The notes: a model not told the origin generated them from the sequence alone. Positions 18,048 through 24,866 are shown, numbered from the stretch's first letter. The stretch: 64,000 nt of DNA from an uncultured Rhodospirillales bacterium (GCA_903828515.1 CAIKMD010000002.1:806001-870000), one strand, 5' to 3'. Numbers and translations: made by a program.

Positions 18048-18601
18048 TGCGTTTCGCCACCGTCATTCTCGTCTGCGGCTTGCTCGCGGCACTACCGGCG
18101 CACGCCGACATCAAGGGATTGGCGCCCGGCGCCGTCGCGCCGGCCGGTCAGCCGACCATCGTTACCTCGAAGGGCGGCGGATTTTCCATCGTTTTCCCCA
18201 TACCGCCCGAGGCAGCCATGGGGGCGCCGCGTCGGATGCCGAATTGGATCGGCAGCGATTTCGCCGATGACGGGACATCGATGTGGATGACCGGGTTTGC
18301 GATTTCGAACCACGACACCGACCCGAATATGGATCTCGTTTCCAACGCCTATACGATTGCCCAATCGATGAACGGCCAGGTCCTCAATCACGACTGGACC
18401 AGTTTCGCGCGCGGTCCGGGCGACGATCTGCCGGCTTACAGCTTCACCGCCGAAAGCGCCGAATTGCGCGCGAAGGGACTGATCGTGGTGGACGGGCGGC
18501 GGACCATTCTGATCGTCGCGTTCGTTCGCAAACCGAACGATCTGACGAAAGCGGCCGACGATTTCCTGCACTCGCTGCACATCGACAAGCAGACGAATTA
18601 A
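18047..18601 (+). CDS. Secreted hypothetical protein
   Basis: A 184-residue protein with a Sec signal peptide (MRFATVILVCGLLAALPAHA, cleavage before DIKGL). The mature domain is mainly beta (SIVFPIPPEAA, MWMTGFAISNH, GLIVVDGRRTILIVAFVRKP), with a C-terminal helix. I do not recognise the family. Its start overlaps the stop of the binding-protein-like gene by one base, so the two are probably cotranslated. It is convergent with the MFS gene, whose stop overlaps its end by four bases. Confidence 0.75.
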   Translation: MRFATVILVCGLLAALPAHADIKGLAPGAVAPAGQPTIVTSKGGGFSIVFPIPPEAAMGAPRRMPNWIGSDFADDGTSMWMTGFAISNHDTDPNMDLVSNAYTIAQSMNGQVLNHDWTSFARGPGDDLPAYSFTAESAELRAKGLIVVDGRRTILIVAFVRKPNDLTKAADDFLHSLHIDKQTN

Positions 18602-19956
18602 GGCGAGATTTCCTCCAGCACGCGCCGGTTGGTCTCATAGGCGAAACACCAGAAGGCGAGCGCGCCGACGATGGCAACGCCGCCCAGCATCATGAAAGCA
18701 GCGCCGATGCCGTCGCTCGCCAGGATGAACCCGACGATAGCCGGCGCGATGCCGTTACCGATCCTGAGCCAGGTTCCCGCCGCACCGTTGCCGGTCGCGC
18801 GCAACCGCGTCGGATAAAGCTCGGGGATGTAGAGGTACATCAGGGTGACGGTCGACGACGAAAAGAACCGCCCCACCGTGGTCAACACGATGACGAGGGC
18901 AAGTCCGGGTTGGCCGGCCCAGCCGATGATGAAAAAACAGGCGGCGCAGGCCGCGAAGGACAGCACGATCCAGTTCCGTCGCCCGGTCCAGTCGATCAGC
19001 AAGGCGCAGCCGAGGCCGCCGCCGATCGCCATCGTCGTGCTGAGGACGCTGTATGAAAGCGACGAACGCAGGTCGAGATGGAACACCGTGGAGAGGATGC
19101 TCGGCAACCATTGCGTCACGCCGTGCGACAGGAATCCGGCGCACAGGCACACCGACCAGGCAACGATCGTCCGCCCGAGATAGAAATTGCCGAACAGTTC
19201 GGTCCAGCTCCCGCGCTCGGTCCGGGGGGCCACGTCGAGGCGCACCGGTTCGGGCAACACCTTGCCCTCGGCGCGGATCGCGTCTTCAATATCAGTGACG
19301 ATACGATCGGCCTCGGCGAGTCGGCCTTGGCTCGCCAGCCAGCGCGGCGATTCCGGGAGGCTGCGCCGCATCCAGATCGCGAGCAAAGCCGGCAATGCGC
19401 CGACGAGAAAGATCGATTGCCAGCCATAACTCGGCACGATCCACACGCCGATTAGCGACGCGATGAAGATCCCGACGCCGAAAATCGTCTCGTAGACGAG
19501 GACGAAACTGCCGCGATTGCGCGCCTTGGCGAACTCGCTGATATAGGTTGCGGCGACCGGAACCTCGCCGCCGAGACCGATGCCCTGGAGCACGCGCAGA
19601 GCCAGCAGCGAATTGAAATCCCAGGCGAAGACGCACAAAAGACTGGTGATCGAGAACAGCGCGACGGTCAGGCAGGCAACCGGCAGGCGGCCCCAGCGCT
19701 CGGCCAGCCAGCCGAAAAAGATCGCGCCGGCGGCCTGACCGAAAGAACCGGCACCCAACAGAATGCCGACGTTCTGTGGGGCGAGGTGCCAGGCGGCGAT
19801 GATCGCGGGCATGGCGACGGCGATGGCGAGGCCGTCGAACCCGTCGAAGAAGGTCGCGGTGCCGACGATGATGCGCGTCTTGATCAGCCACCACGAGGTC
19901 GGGAGCCTTTCGATGCGCTCGACAATGTCGCGCGCGGTCGCGGTTTCAGTTGTCAC
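18598..19956 (-). CDS. MFS transporter (metabolite:H+ symporter type) whose 5' region is cut by a transposon
   Basis: About 452 residues, with twelve hydrophobic segments, 'FFDGFDGLAIAVAMPAII' near the N-terminus, GWLAERWGRLP (motif A) and LPESPRWLASQGR in the middle, as in the sugar/aromatic-acid porter families. The likely start is GTG 19956, eight bases from the end of the mobile element. A TTG inside the element's inverted repeat (19980) is also in frame. If the element is removed, the GTG would follow AAGGGGG by seven bases. That site is now at 24860-24866, almost 5 kb away. Expression is therefore probably reduced or depends on the element end (inference). Confidence 0.85.
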   Translation of the reverse strand: MTTETATARDIVERIERLPTSWWLIKTRIIVGTATFFDGFDGLAIAVAMPAIIAAWHLAPQNVGILLGAGSFGQAAGAIFFGWLAERWGRLPVACLTVALFSITSLLCVFAWDFNSLLALRVLQGIGLGGEVPVAATYISEFAKARNRGSFVLVYETIFGVGIFIASLIGVWIVPSYGWQSIFLVGALPALLAIWMRRSLPESPRWLASQGRLAEADRIVTDIEDAIRAEGKVLPEPVRLDVAPRTERGSWTELFGNFYLGRTIVAWSVCLCAGFLSHGVTQWLPSILSTVFHLDLRSSLSYSVLSTTMAIGGGLGCALLIDWTGRRNWIVLSFAACAACFFIIGWAGQPGLALVIVLTTVGRFFSSSTVTLMYLYIPELYPTRLRATGNGAAGTWLRIGNGIAPAIVGFILASDGIGAAFMMLGGVAIVGALAFWCFAYETNRRVLEEISP

Positions 19957-19957
19957 G

Positions 19958-19963
19958 TCGTTT
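19958..19963. repeat. Target-site duplication of outer element (left copy)
   Basis: TCGTTT abuts the left inverted repeat and recurs right after the right inverted repeat at 24854-24859. If the left end is taken two bases further in (GGTATTC...), the shared sequence grows to 8 bp (TCGTTTCC), the size normal for IS1595 elements, but then the ends are not symmetrical. Confidence 0.7.
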
Positions 19964-19992
19964 CCGGTATTCTCTAGCAATCACCACAAGCC
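19964..19992 (+). repeat. Left terminal inverted repeat of outer element
   Basis: CCGGTATTCTCTAGCA, four variable bases, then CCACAAGCC. The reverse complement is at 24825-24853 with 25 of 29 positions identical. The tip supplies the sequence just upstream of the MFS gene start. Confidence 0.85.
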
Positions 19993-20010
19993 GGAAACTG
20001 CCCCCGTCAC

Positions 20011-20032
20011 CACCTACCCAGAAAGGTAGGTG
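20011..20032 (-). terminator. Hairpin downstream of the passenger gene
   Basis: A perfect 8-bp stem, CACCTACC / GGTAGGTG, with a 6-base loop, 19 bases beyond the stop of the leftward gene 20052-20768. No U tract follows, so it may be a weak terminator or a subterminal structure of the transposon instead. Confidence 0.35.
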
Positions 20033-20051
20033 AGACGTGTTAGCGCCTCAG

Positions 20052-20768
20052 TTAGTTCGGGTCTTCGCCGTTGTGCTTGTCGCAGTATTCATATTCATTG
20101 TCCGCGATGCGCTCGCGAGTGAAGCGATAACAAAAATAAAAGGTGCGGCGCTCGTTGAAAACATCGAAGAACTCAATCTCTCCCCACGCATAGACGCGCG
20201 ACTTCTGATTAGTGGCGATCAAGTCAAGATAGTTGGCAGGGAATGTCTGTTTCCCGGGCAACCCAATAACGATGTCTTTGTACAAGAAAGCCTTGTTTTG
20301 GGCCGTCTCGGGTTCGCCGAGATTATTATATTCTTGGATAGGTCGATCGAGCGTGGCGGGCAATATGAAAACCCTGATTACACCGGCCACCTTGTAGATA
20401 GGCGTTACTCCCCCGTTCTTGAAATTGACTGCAATCAGGAACGGGTTAGTTCCTGCGGTGTCCCATGTAACGCCACTTGGAAAAATATACCCGCGCTGGC
20501 CCGCGACATTGTCGGTGTGAGTTTCTTGCAGCGTGCAATAGGTCAAGAACGTATAGGCACCCACGAACAAGAACGTAGCAAGCCGAATCCAATTGTTCGG
20601 TTTGTACCACCAATTCTTCTTTGCGGGTTGGGGTTTGCCATCGGCGGCTATGGGATGGGCAGACGCGACTTCATCGGAATGTTGTGTTTCTTCTCTGTCC
20701 CCGTTTTCGGGGCTGCGGCTGCGGCGTTGCTGGTCTCCTAAGCGAACCGCAATGGCAAACGTGACCAC
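20052..20768 (-). pseudogene. Passenger membrane-protein gene of outer element, 5' end disrupted by inner element
   Basis: The remaining frame encodes 238 residues: a polar stretch, a hydrophobic segment within WYKPNNWIRLATFLFVGAYT, and a C-terminal extracytoplasmic-like beta-rich part ending in Asn/Asp/His residues. The same frame reads upstream through a second hydrophobic segment (FWIFFGIFSLVVVTFAIAV) until it meets the inner element's duplicated target site. Its first codons (GTG CAG AAC TTT) lie on the other side, at 22977-22966. The rebuilt protein would have about 252 residues with two membrane segments. A shorter product from GTG 20768 is possible. The family resembles uncharacterised alphaproteobacterial membrane proteins; no function is known. 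An overlapping + strand frame is rejected. Confidence 0.7.
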
Positions 20769-20797
20769 AACGAGAGAGAAGATGCCGAAGAAAATCC

Positions 20798-20805
20798 AAA
20801 AGTTC
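20798..20805. repeat. Target-site duplication of inner element (left)
   Basis: AAAAGTTC directly abuts the left inverted repeat and is repeated exactly at 22965-22972. Eight bases is the normal duplication size for IS1595-family insertions. Confidence 0.9.
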
Positions 20806-20831
20806 GGGACTTATATATTTAACTCCCTCGG
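20806..20831 (+). repeat. Left terminal inverted repeat of inner element
   Basis: GGGACTTATATATTTAACTC followed by CCTCGG; pairs with 22939-22964 with three mismatches. Confidence 0.9.
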
Positions 20832-20892
20832 GAAATTGTCAGGGGAGGGTCAACCCTTTGGCAGCCCTATGATTTACCGGGGGGTCAGGTCG

Positions 20893-21756
20893 CTATTTTT
20901 TCCCGTCGATTTGGCCCTCTTTCCCGGCCTCAAACGGAAGCTTCTTCCCAACGTAAAGTTGGATCATCCCTACGGGCAACCCTTCGTTTGGGTAAAGGAA
21001 CCTGTTCGGTTCATCCAGAATTCCAAGCTTAATCATGGCTTGAAGCAGTGGGGGCGCGCCTCTCGGGATCGAAAAATTCGTGGTGGTTCCCGGTATCATA
21101 ATACCCATCCCCATGAGTGGGGAGGCGAGTTGGACAAAGCCGGTTCCCTTGTCCCCATCGTGGTCCCACCCGGCTGCCTCAAAGACTGGCACAAAGTCGT
21201 CTCGATAAGTGCACGCCTCGTCGTCGCCGATGGGGCAATACATTTGGATTTTCTGACCCGCATATGGAGTGAGCGCGGAAATAAGCGCGCTTCGTTCGGG
21301 TTCTCTAAGGCGGCGCTGCGCTTGTTGTTTTTGAATGGCGCTGATGGTTTCGTCGGCCTTAGCCGTAGCGGCGTTTAAGGAGGCGATTGCTTTGTCAGCC
21401 TCCTCAGTTTTACGCGCAACAAGTTGGCTCAGGGTATCGACGGTCACGCCGAGAGTGGCCGCGCGGTCGAGAGTTGTTGCGGTTCTATCGCTTAAAAAAG
21501 CGATTATCTGGCCGCTCATACTGTTGGCCTTTACTTGCGTGATGAGTTCGGCGGCAAGCGCGGCGATTAGGATAAGGCCGGATGTTTTGCCGCCCCAAGC
21601 GTTCCACCACGGCGAACGCCTCTTAAACGATGGAACGAAGTCGTGGATGAATTCCCCGATAACTCCAATCGAAACGGCGGCAACGGATATGTATCCCGCT
21701 ATCTCCCAACGGGACACGGAAGACATTAGAGAATTAAGGTCTATCTCAGCGGCCAT
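20893..21756 (-). CDS. Transposon passenger: two-TM coiled-coil protein of unknown function
   Basis: 287 residues. Residues about 17-40 (EIAGYISVAAVSIGVIGEFI) and 55-75 (TSGLILIAALAAELITQV) look like two membrane segments. Residues about 85-155 are a heptad-rich Ala/Glu/Lys/Gln stretch typical of a coiled coil. The C-terminal part (from LTPYAGQKIQMYCPIGDDEA, with VFEAAGW) is a small globular domain of a kind seen in other alphaproteobacterial membrane proteins. ATG 21756 has AGGACC upstream. It is the last gene of the inner element's leftward unit, 48 bases after the small basic protein. Nothing indicates resistance or a restriction function; its role is unknown. Confidence 0.75.
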   Translation of the reverse strand: MAAEIDLNSLMSSVSRWEIAGYISVAAVSIGVIGEFIHDFVPSFKRRSPWWNAWGGKTSGLILIAALAAELITQVKANSMSGQIIAFLSDRTATTLDRAATLGVTVDTLSQLVARKTEEADKAIASLNAATAKADETISAIQKQQAQRRLREPERSALISALTPYAGQKIQMYCPIGDDEACTYRDDFVPVFEAAGWDHDGDKGTGFVQLASPLMGMGIMIPGTTTNFSIPRGAPPLLQAMIKLGILDEPNRFLYPNEGLPVGMIQLYVGKKLPFEAGKEGQIDGKK

Positions 21757-21803
21757 GCGGTCCTATTCGAGATTTGAGGACATAATCGCGTGGGTCTTAG
21801 GAA

Positions 21804-21983
21804 TTAGCGGGATTGTTTTGGTGGCGTGTTTGTTGAAGCGCCTTTTGGGGGGCCGTTAGATCGTGCGGTTAGCTTTTTGGCGAGTTTCTTCCGCTTCTTG
21901 CCCGGCTCGGACTTTGGTTTCGGCTTATAGGCCAAAACCAAATCAACAAGCTTGTCGAGTATTTCCGGCGGTTTGTTACTCAT
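21804..21983 (-). CDS. Small Lys/Pro-rich protein coupled to transposase (59 aa)
   Basis: Starts MSNKPPEILDKLVDLVLAYK and continues with a very basic KPKSEPGKKRKKLAKKL tract. Its ATG overlaps the transposase TGA (ATGA), so it is likely made by translational coupling. Similar tiny frames follow ISXO2-type transposases in rhizobia (from memory). The basic tail suggests nucleic-acid binding, perhaps a transposition accessory factor (inference). Confidence 0.6.
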   Translation of the reverse strand: MSNKPPEILDKLVDLVLAYKPKPKSEPGKKRKKLAKKLTARSNGPPKGASTNTPPKQSR

Positions 21984-22897
21984 CCGATCAGCGCCTTATA
22001 GGTGAGCCGCTTTCCCGCAACATTGACGACGAAACTATCGAGCCGGTCAAGCGTGTGCCGTTCCACGTTCCCTTCGTTCAGGCGGAACGTGAACTCATCG
22101 ACGTAGCGGTGCAGATGCTTGGGGCTGGCGTGGTGATAGACACCGTGAAGGCCACGACGCATCACCGCCCAAACGCTTTCGATGCTGTTCGTGGTCACGC
22201 CGTCGCGAACGTACTCGCCATGTTTGTGATTGATCGTCTCGTGCTTGTAATCCTTGTTGAGCCGCGCGTAGCCCGTGTGTTCGTCAGTGTGAATGGTCGA
22301 GCCGACTTCAACAGTGTTATGGATGGCAACGCTCAAGGTGTGGCGAGTCCTATCGGGAACCGGCATGGCTTTTGTTTTGCCGCCGCGTTCCCGCATACCA
22401 AGCACAATCGCCTTACCGTCCGGCCCACGCCCACCATTAGGAAGTTTCTTATCGGCGTGCTTGTTGCTCTCTTTGCCGCCGACAAACATCTCGTCGATTT
22501 CGATGATGCCACGAAGCACGGCCAGATTGTCCCCACACGCTTCACGAAGGCGTTGCAGGACGAACCAAGCCGACTTTTGGGTAATGCCGATCTCTTTGGC
22601 GAGTTGCATGGACGAGATGCCCTTGCGCGCGGTGACGAGCAGATACATCGCATAAATCCACTTGTGCAGGGGAACGTGCGACCGCTCGAAAATCGTGCCG
22701 GTGCGAACCGTGAAATCCTCTTTGCACTGGTTGCAGCGGTAGTAGCCATCCTTGCGCGCCGTGATCCGGTCGCCCGTGCCGCAAACCGGGCACTTGGTCC
22801 CGTTCGGCCAAAGCCGCCCTTCCAGATACACCCGCGCCGCCTCTTGGTCGGGGAACATCTCGAAAAGTTGGAAGGTCGAAATCGTGCTTTTGGACAT
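21980..22897 (-). CDS. IS1595-family (ISXO2-like) transposase of inner element
   Basis: 305 residues. N-terminal zinc ribbon: CPVCG...RCNQCKEDF (about residues 36-60). The DDE core is intact: Asp in EIDEMFVGGKE, Asp in TIHTDEHTGYARL, Glu in TTNSIESVWAVMRRG. The end is typical: 'RYVDEFTFRLNEGN' then VERHTLDRLDSFV. It catalyses cut-and-paste or replicative movement of the surrounding element. A good promoter precedes it within the element's right end. It differs from the outer element's transposase, so the two elements are not copies of one another. Confidence 0.93.
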   Translation of the reverse strand: MSKSTISTFQLFEMFPDQEAARVYLEGRLWPNGTKCPVCGTGDRITARKDGYYRCNQCKEDFTVRTGTIFERSHVPLHKWIYAMYLLVTARKGISSMQLAKEIGITQKSAWFVLQRLREACGDNLAVLRGIIEIDEMFVGGKESNKHADKKLPNGGRGPDGKAIVLGMRERGGKTKAMPVPDRTRHTLSVAIHNTVEVGSTIHTDEHTGYARLNKDYKHETINHKHGEYVRDGVTTNSIESVWAVMRRGLHGVYHHASPKHLHRYVDEFTFRLNEGNVERHTLDRLDSFVVNVAGKRLTYKALIG

Positions 22898-22922
22898 GGC
22901 CGCATCCCTCGTCTATGCCCAA

Positions 22923-22951
22923 AATATAGGGATTTAGACCGAGGGAGTCAA
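22923..22951 (-). promoter_or_regulatory. Sigma-70-type promoter of inner transposase
   Basis: On the minus strand TTGACT (22951-22946), a 17-base spacer, then TATATT (22928-22923), about 25 bases before ATG 22897. The -35 box lies within the terminal inverted repeat, so transposase binding to the end could repress its own promoter (inference). Confidence 0.7.
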
Positions 22952-22964
22952 GTATATAATTCCC
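22939..22964 (-). repeat. Right terminal inverted repeat of inner element
   Basis: Forward CCGAGGGAGTCAAGTATATA followed by ATTCCC, the reverse complement of the left end with three differences. Confidence 0.9.
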
Positions 22965-22972
22965 AAAAGTTC
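22965..22972. repeat. Target-site duplication of inner element (right)
   Basis: AAAAGTTC, identical to 20798-20805. Confidence 0.9.
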
Positions 22973-22977
22973 TGCAC
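22966..22977 (-). pseudogene. Displaced start of the outer element's passenger gene
   Basis: Minus-strand GTG CAG AAC TTT, 15 bases after the stop of the DUF6471-type gene. It joins in frame to TGG ATT TTC TTC at the far side of the inner element when one copy of the 8-bp duplication is removed. This is the putative start of the passenger gene now ending at 20052. The choice of GTG as start is inferred from the in-frame TAA just upstream. Confidence 0.55.
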
Positions 22978-22992
22978 GTTGAATAACCCGAG

Positions 22993-23226
22993 TTATGCGT
23001 CCTCTAGGCGAAGCGTCTCCACTCCGATCGCTCGGAGGCATTGGAGCATGAATGCGGCCATGAATTTCCCGCGCGCGACTTTGTTGCGAAGGTTCTCGGC
23101 GGTTTCCTCGATTCCCATGGCGGCAAGCTTCGCCACTAGATCGTCGTATGTCACCCCCCGCTTAACCATTTCGGCCCGTAGCAAGCGCTTGGCCTTTTCA
23201 GCCCATTCCGCGTCGGATTCAGCCAT
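22993..23226 (-). CDS. DUF6471-type small helix-turn-helix-like protein
   Basis: 77 residues. Residues about 20-70 (GVTYDDLVAKLAAMGI, then ENLRNKVARGKF and MLQCLRAIGV) resemble the DUF6471 family and read like an XRE-type helix-turn-helix. AGGAGG lies seven bases before ATG 23226. It is divergent from the outer transposase gene and their promoters share the same -35 bases. A role as a repressor of transposition is therefore plausible, though not proven. It was probably the first gene of an operon with the disrupted passenger gene. Confidence 0.75.
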   Translation of the reverse strand: MAESDAEWAEKAKRLLRAEMVKRGVTYDDLVAKLAAMGIEETAENLRNKVARGKFMAAFMLQCLRAIGVETLRLEDA

Positions 23227-23257
23227 TTCGTTGCCTCCTGAAAATCAACCTTTTATC

Positions 23258-23286
23258 ACTATATACGATACTTTTACCATTGACAA
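23258..23286 (-). promoter_or_regulatory. Promoter of DUF6471-type gene
   Basis: Minus-strand TTGTCA (23286-23281), 17-base spacer, TATAGT (23263-23258), each five of six to consensus, about 31 bases before ATG 23226. The -35 bases coincide with those of the opposite promoter. Confidence 0.65.
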
Positions 23287-23308
23287 CCACTCGGCGTACC
23301 ATTACAAA
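23280..23308 (+). promoter_or_regulatory. Promoter of outer transposase
   Basis: TTGACA at 23280-23285, 17-base spacer, TACAAA at 23303-23308, about 35 bases before ATG 23343. The -35 box is perfect and the -10 weak, as expected for a transposase kept at low expression. Confidence 0.55.
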
Positions 23309-23342
23309 CGTTATAACAGTAACGCAAACGATGGTATTCCAG

Positions 23343-24347
23343 ATGGCCCAACACTTCCTCCTTTCCTCCCAAGCCAAAACCCTCAGCCTGTTGCAAGTCA
23401 CGCGCATGACGGACGAGGAAGCGGAGACGGCCTTCCGCCTGGTGCGTTGGCCCGAAACGAGCGGTGCGCCGGTCTGCCCGTCTTGCGGTTCCGTGAAGGT
23501 GTACGAGTGCCGCCGTGGCAAGGGTGCGGCCCGGTGGCGTTGCGCTCAAAAGGAATGCCGCGCCGATTTCTCGATCACAAGCGGCACCCTCTTTGCCTCG
23601 CACAAACTCCCGCTGCGCACCTATCTCGCGGCAATCGCGATTTTCACAAACGAAGTGAAGGGCAAGAGCATGCTCGCCCTTAGCCGCGATCTCGGAACGC
23701 ATTACATGACCGCTTTTGTCATGGCCCACAAAATGCGCGAGGCCATGTCGATTGAAATGCGCGGGCGTGTTATCGGCGGAGAAGGTCGCATCGCGGAGAC
23801 GGATGGCGCGTATTTCGGTGGGTATCAAAAACCCGCCAATTTCAAAGACCACCGCAAAGACCGCCGCTTGGCGCGTAACCAGAACGGCAAGCGCAAGTGC
23901 GTTGTGATCGTGCGGGAGCGCAATGGCCGTTCGCTTCCCGCCGTGTTCCAGAACGAAGCGCAGGCTATCGGCTTCATCCGTTCGCGCGTTGCCAAAGGCA
24001 CGGTGGTTCACGCCGACGAAGCCGGTTCATGGAACGATCTTCATGGCCGGTACGAAATGCACCGCATCAATCATCAAGAGGCCTACTCGGCGGATGGCGC
24101 TTGCACCAACCAGGCCGAAAGCTTTTTCTCCCGCCTTCGCCGCGCCGAGATTGGCCATCATCATCATGTTGCCGGTCCCTACTTGATCCGCTTCGCGCAG
24201 GAAGCCTCATGGCGGGAAGATAACCGCCGCCTGTCCACCGGCGAGCAAGTCCAGCGCGTTGCTACGCTGGCAATGAAGGGCAAGCCCTCCGTCGATTTCT
24301 GTGGCTACTGGCAGCGTTCCAAACTGCCCAAGGTGGCGGCGGAATGA
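23343..24347 (+). CDS. IS1595-family (ISXO2-like) transposase of outer element
   Basis: 334 residues from ATG 23343 (MAQHFLLSSQAKTLSL, the common start of this group; an upstream ATG at 23280 overlaps the promoter). Zinc ribbon CPSCG...RCAQKECRADF near residue 45-75. DDE core: Asp in IAETDGAYFGGY, Asp in VVHADEAGSWND, Glu in NQAESFFSRLRRAEIGHHHH. It appears complete. The C-terminal helical part is longer than in the inner enzyme. Confidence 0.93.
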   Translation: MAQHFLLSSQAKTLSLLQVTRMTDEEAETAFRLVRWPETSGAPVCPSCGSVKVYECRRGKGAARWRCAQKECRADFSITSGTLFASHKLPLRTYLAAIAIFTNEVKGKSMLALSRDLGTHYMTAFVMAHKMREAMSIEMRGRVIGGEGRIAETDGAYFGGYQKPANFKDHRKDRRLARNQNGKRKCVVIVRERNGRSLPAVFQNEAQAIGFIRSRVAKGTVVHADEAGSWNDLHGRYEMHRINHQEAYSADGACTNQAESFFSRLRRAEIGHHHHVAGPYLIRFAQEASWREDNRRLSTGEQVQRVATLAMKGKPSVDFCGYWQRSKLPKVAAE

Positions 24348-24352
24348 GGGCG

Positions 24353-24784
24353 TTACTTCAAGGGCACTTTCCACAGGCAGACACCGCGCCGCATCGTCGC
24401 CTTGTCGATCTTCCCGTTGTGGGCGCGCATACGAAGCGTTTGAACGATGCGGAGGGAAATGGACTTCGCCATCACCTTGTCGTCGGGATCGAGGCCCTTG
24501 GCCTTCATAACCCGTGCCGTCAATTCGCGGGTATCAAGCGGGCCTTCGTCCTCAAGGGCCTTCATGCAAAGCGCCGTTGTCTCGCCGCGCTTCAAGAGCC
24601 GGTTCAAGTCGATGTAGGGCGGCAGCTCTCCCGCTTCGCCGGTCACTTCAAACAAGCGCAGCGCCGCCGTGACGTGCGCCAGATCGGCGCGGGCGTCTTT
24701 GATCTTCCGCTCGTATTGGGCAATCACACCGGAGATTTGGTCGCGCTTTCGGCGCAGACCCATGACAACAACTGGTTCGCCCAT
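24353..24784 (-). CDS. Coiled-coil plus winged-helix-like hypothetical protein of outer element
   Basis: 143 residues. The first 60 (GLRRKRDQISGVIAQYERKI, then a DLAHVTAALRLF tract) form a coiled coil; the rest (ALEDEGPLDTRELTARVMKA and LRMRAHNGKID) looks like a winged-helix domain. Proteins with this layout often accompany IS elements in alphaproteobacteria and are uncharacterised. It runs convergent to the transposase with five bases between stops. The ribosome site is poor (GAGGG right beside the ATG). Confidence 0.65.
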   Translation of the reverse strand: MGEPVVVMGLRRKRDQISGVIAQYERKIKDARADLAHVTAALRLFEVTGEAGELPPYIDLNRLLKRGETTALCMKALEDEGPLDTRELTARVMKAKGLDPDDKVMAKSISLRIVQTLRMRAHNGKIDKATMRRGVCLWKVPLK

Positions 24785-24824
24785 CCCTCGGAATTAGGAA
24801 CAGCAGCGTATAAAAGCCATAGGA

Positions 24825-24853
24825 GGCTTGTGGCAGATGCTAGAGAATACCGG
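24825..24853 (-). repeat. Right terminal inverted repeat of outer element
   Basis: Forward GGCTTGTGG, four variable bases, TGCTAGAGAATACCGG. Reverse complement of 19964-19992 at 25 of 29 positions. Confidence 0.85.
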
Positions 24854-24859
24854 TCGTTT
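24854..24859. repeat. Target-site duplication of outer element (right copy)
   Basis: TCGTTT, matching 19958-19963; followed by CC, which also follows the left copy. Confidence 0.7.
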
Positions 24860-24866
24860 CCCCCTT
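24860..24866 (-). promoter_or_regulatory. Stranded Shine-Dalgarno of the MFS gene
   Basis: Minus-strand AAGGGGG. On excision of the outer element and one direct repeat it would lie seven bases before GTG 19956. Its separation from that start codon is direct evidence that the element broke this gene's 5' region. Confidence 0.6.

Larger units (their letters stand above)
20806..22964. mobile_element. Inner IS1595-family transposon (2159 bp) with passenger genes
   Basis: Ends are 26-bp inverted repeats, GGGA-TTATATA-TT-ACTCCCTCGG (23 of 26 identical), flanked by a perfect 8-bp duplication. It encodes, all leftward, an ISXO2-type transposase, a 59-residue basic protein and a 287-residue membrane/coiled-coil protein. 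The perfect duplication and intact catalytic residues suggest a fairly recent insertion. It lies inside the outer element's passenger gene. Confidence 0.92.
19964..24853. mobile_element. Outer IS1595-type transposon (4890 bp) carrying a nested second element
   Basis: Bounded by 29-bp inverted ends (25 of 29 match) and short direct repeats. It contains, from left to right, a disrupted passenger membrane-protein gene, the inner element (20806-22964), a DUF6471-type gene, a divergent promoter pair, an ISXO2-type transposase gene (23343-24347) and a 143-residue protein gene. Without the inner element and its duplicated 8 bp, it would be 2723 bp. It lies between the divergent MFS gene (18598-19956) and dienelactone hydrolase gene (24970-25758). 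The base composition looks less GC-rich than the flanks. Confidence 0.85.

Noticed and set aside
20037-20741. Plus-strand frame of 234 codons opposite the passenger gene
   Set aside because: The minus-strand frame gives a credible membrane protein that continues across the inner element; the plus frame has no such support.
21863-23683. Plus-strand 606-codon frame through the inner transposase and beyond
   Set aside because: It is antisense to an intact transposase and crosses two transposon ends; composition is shadow-like.
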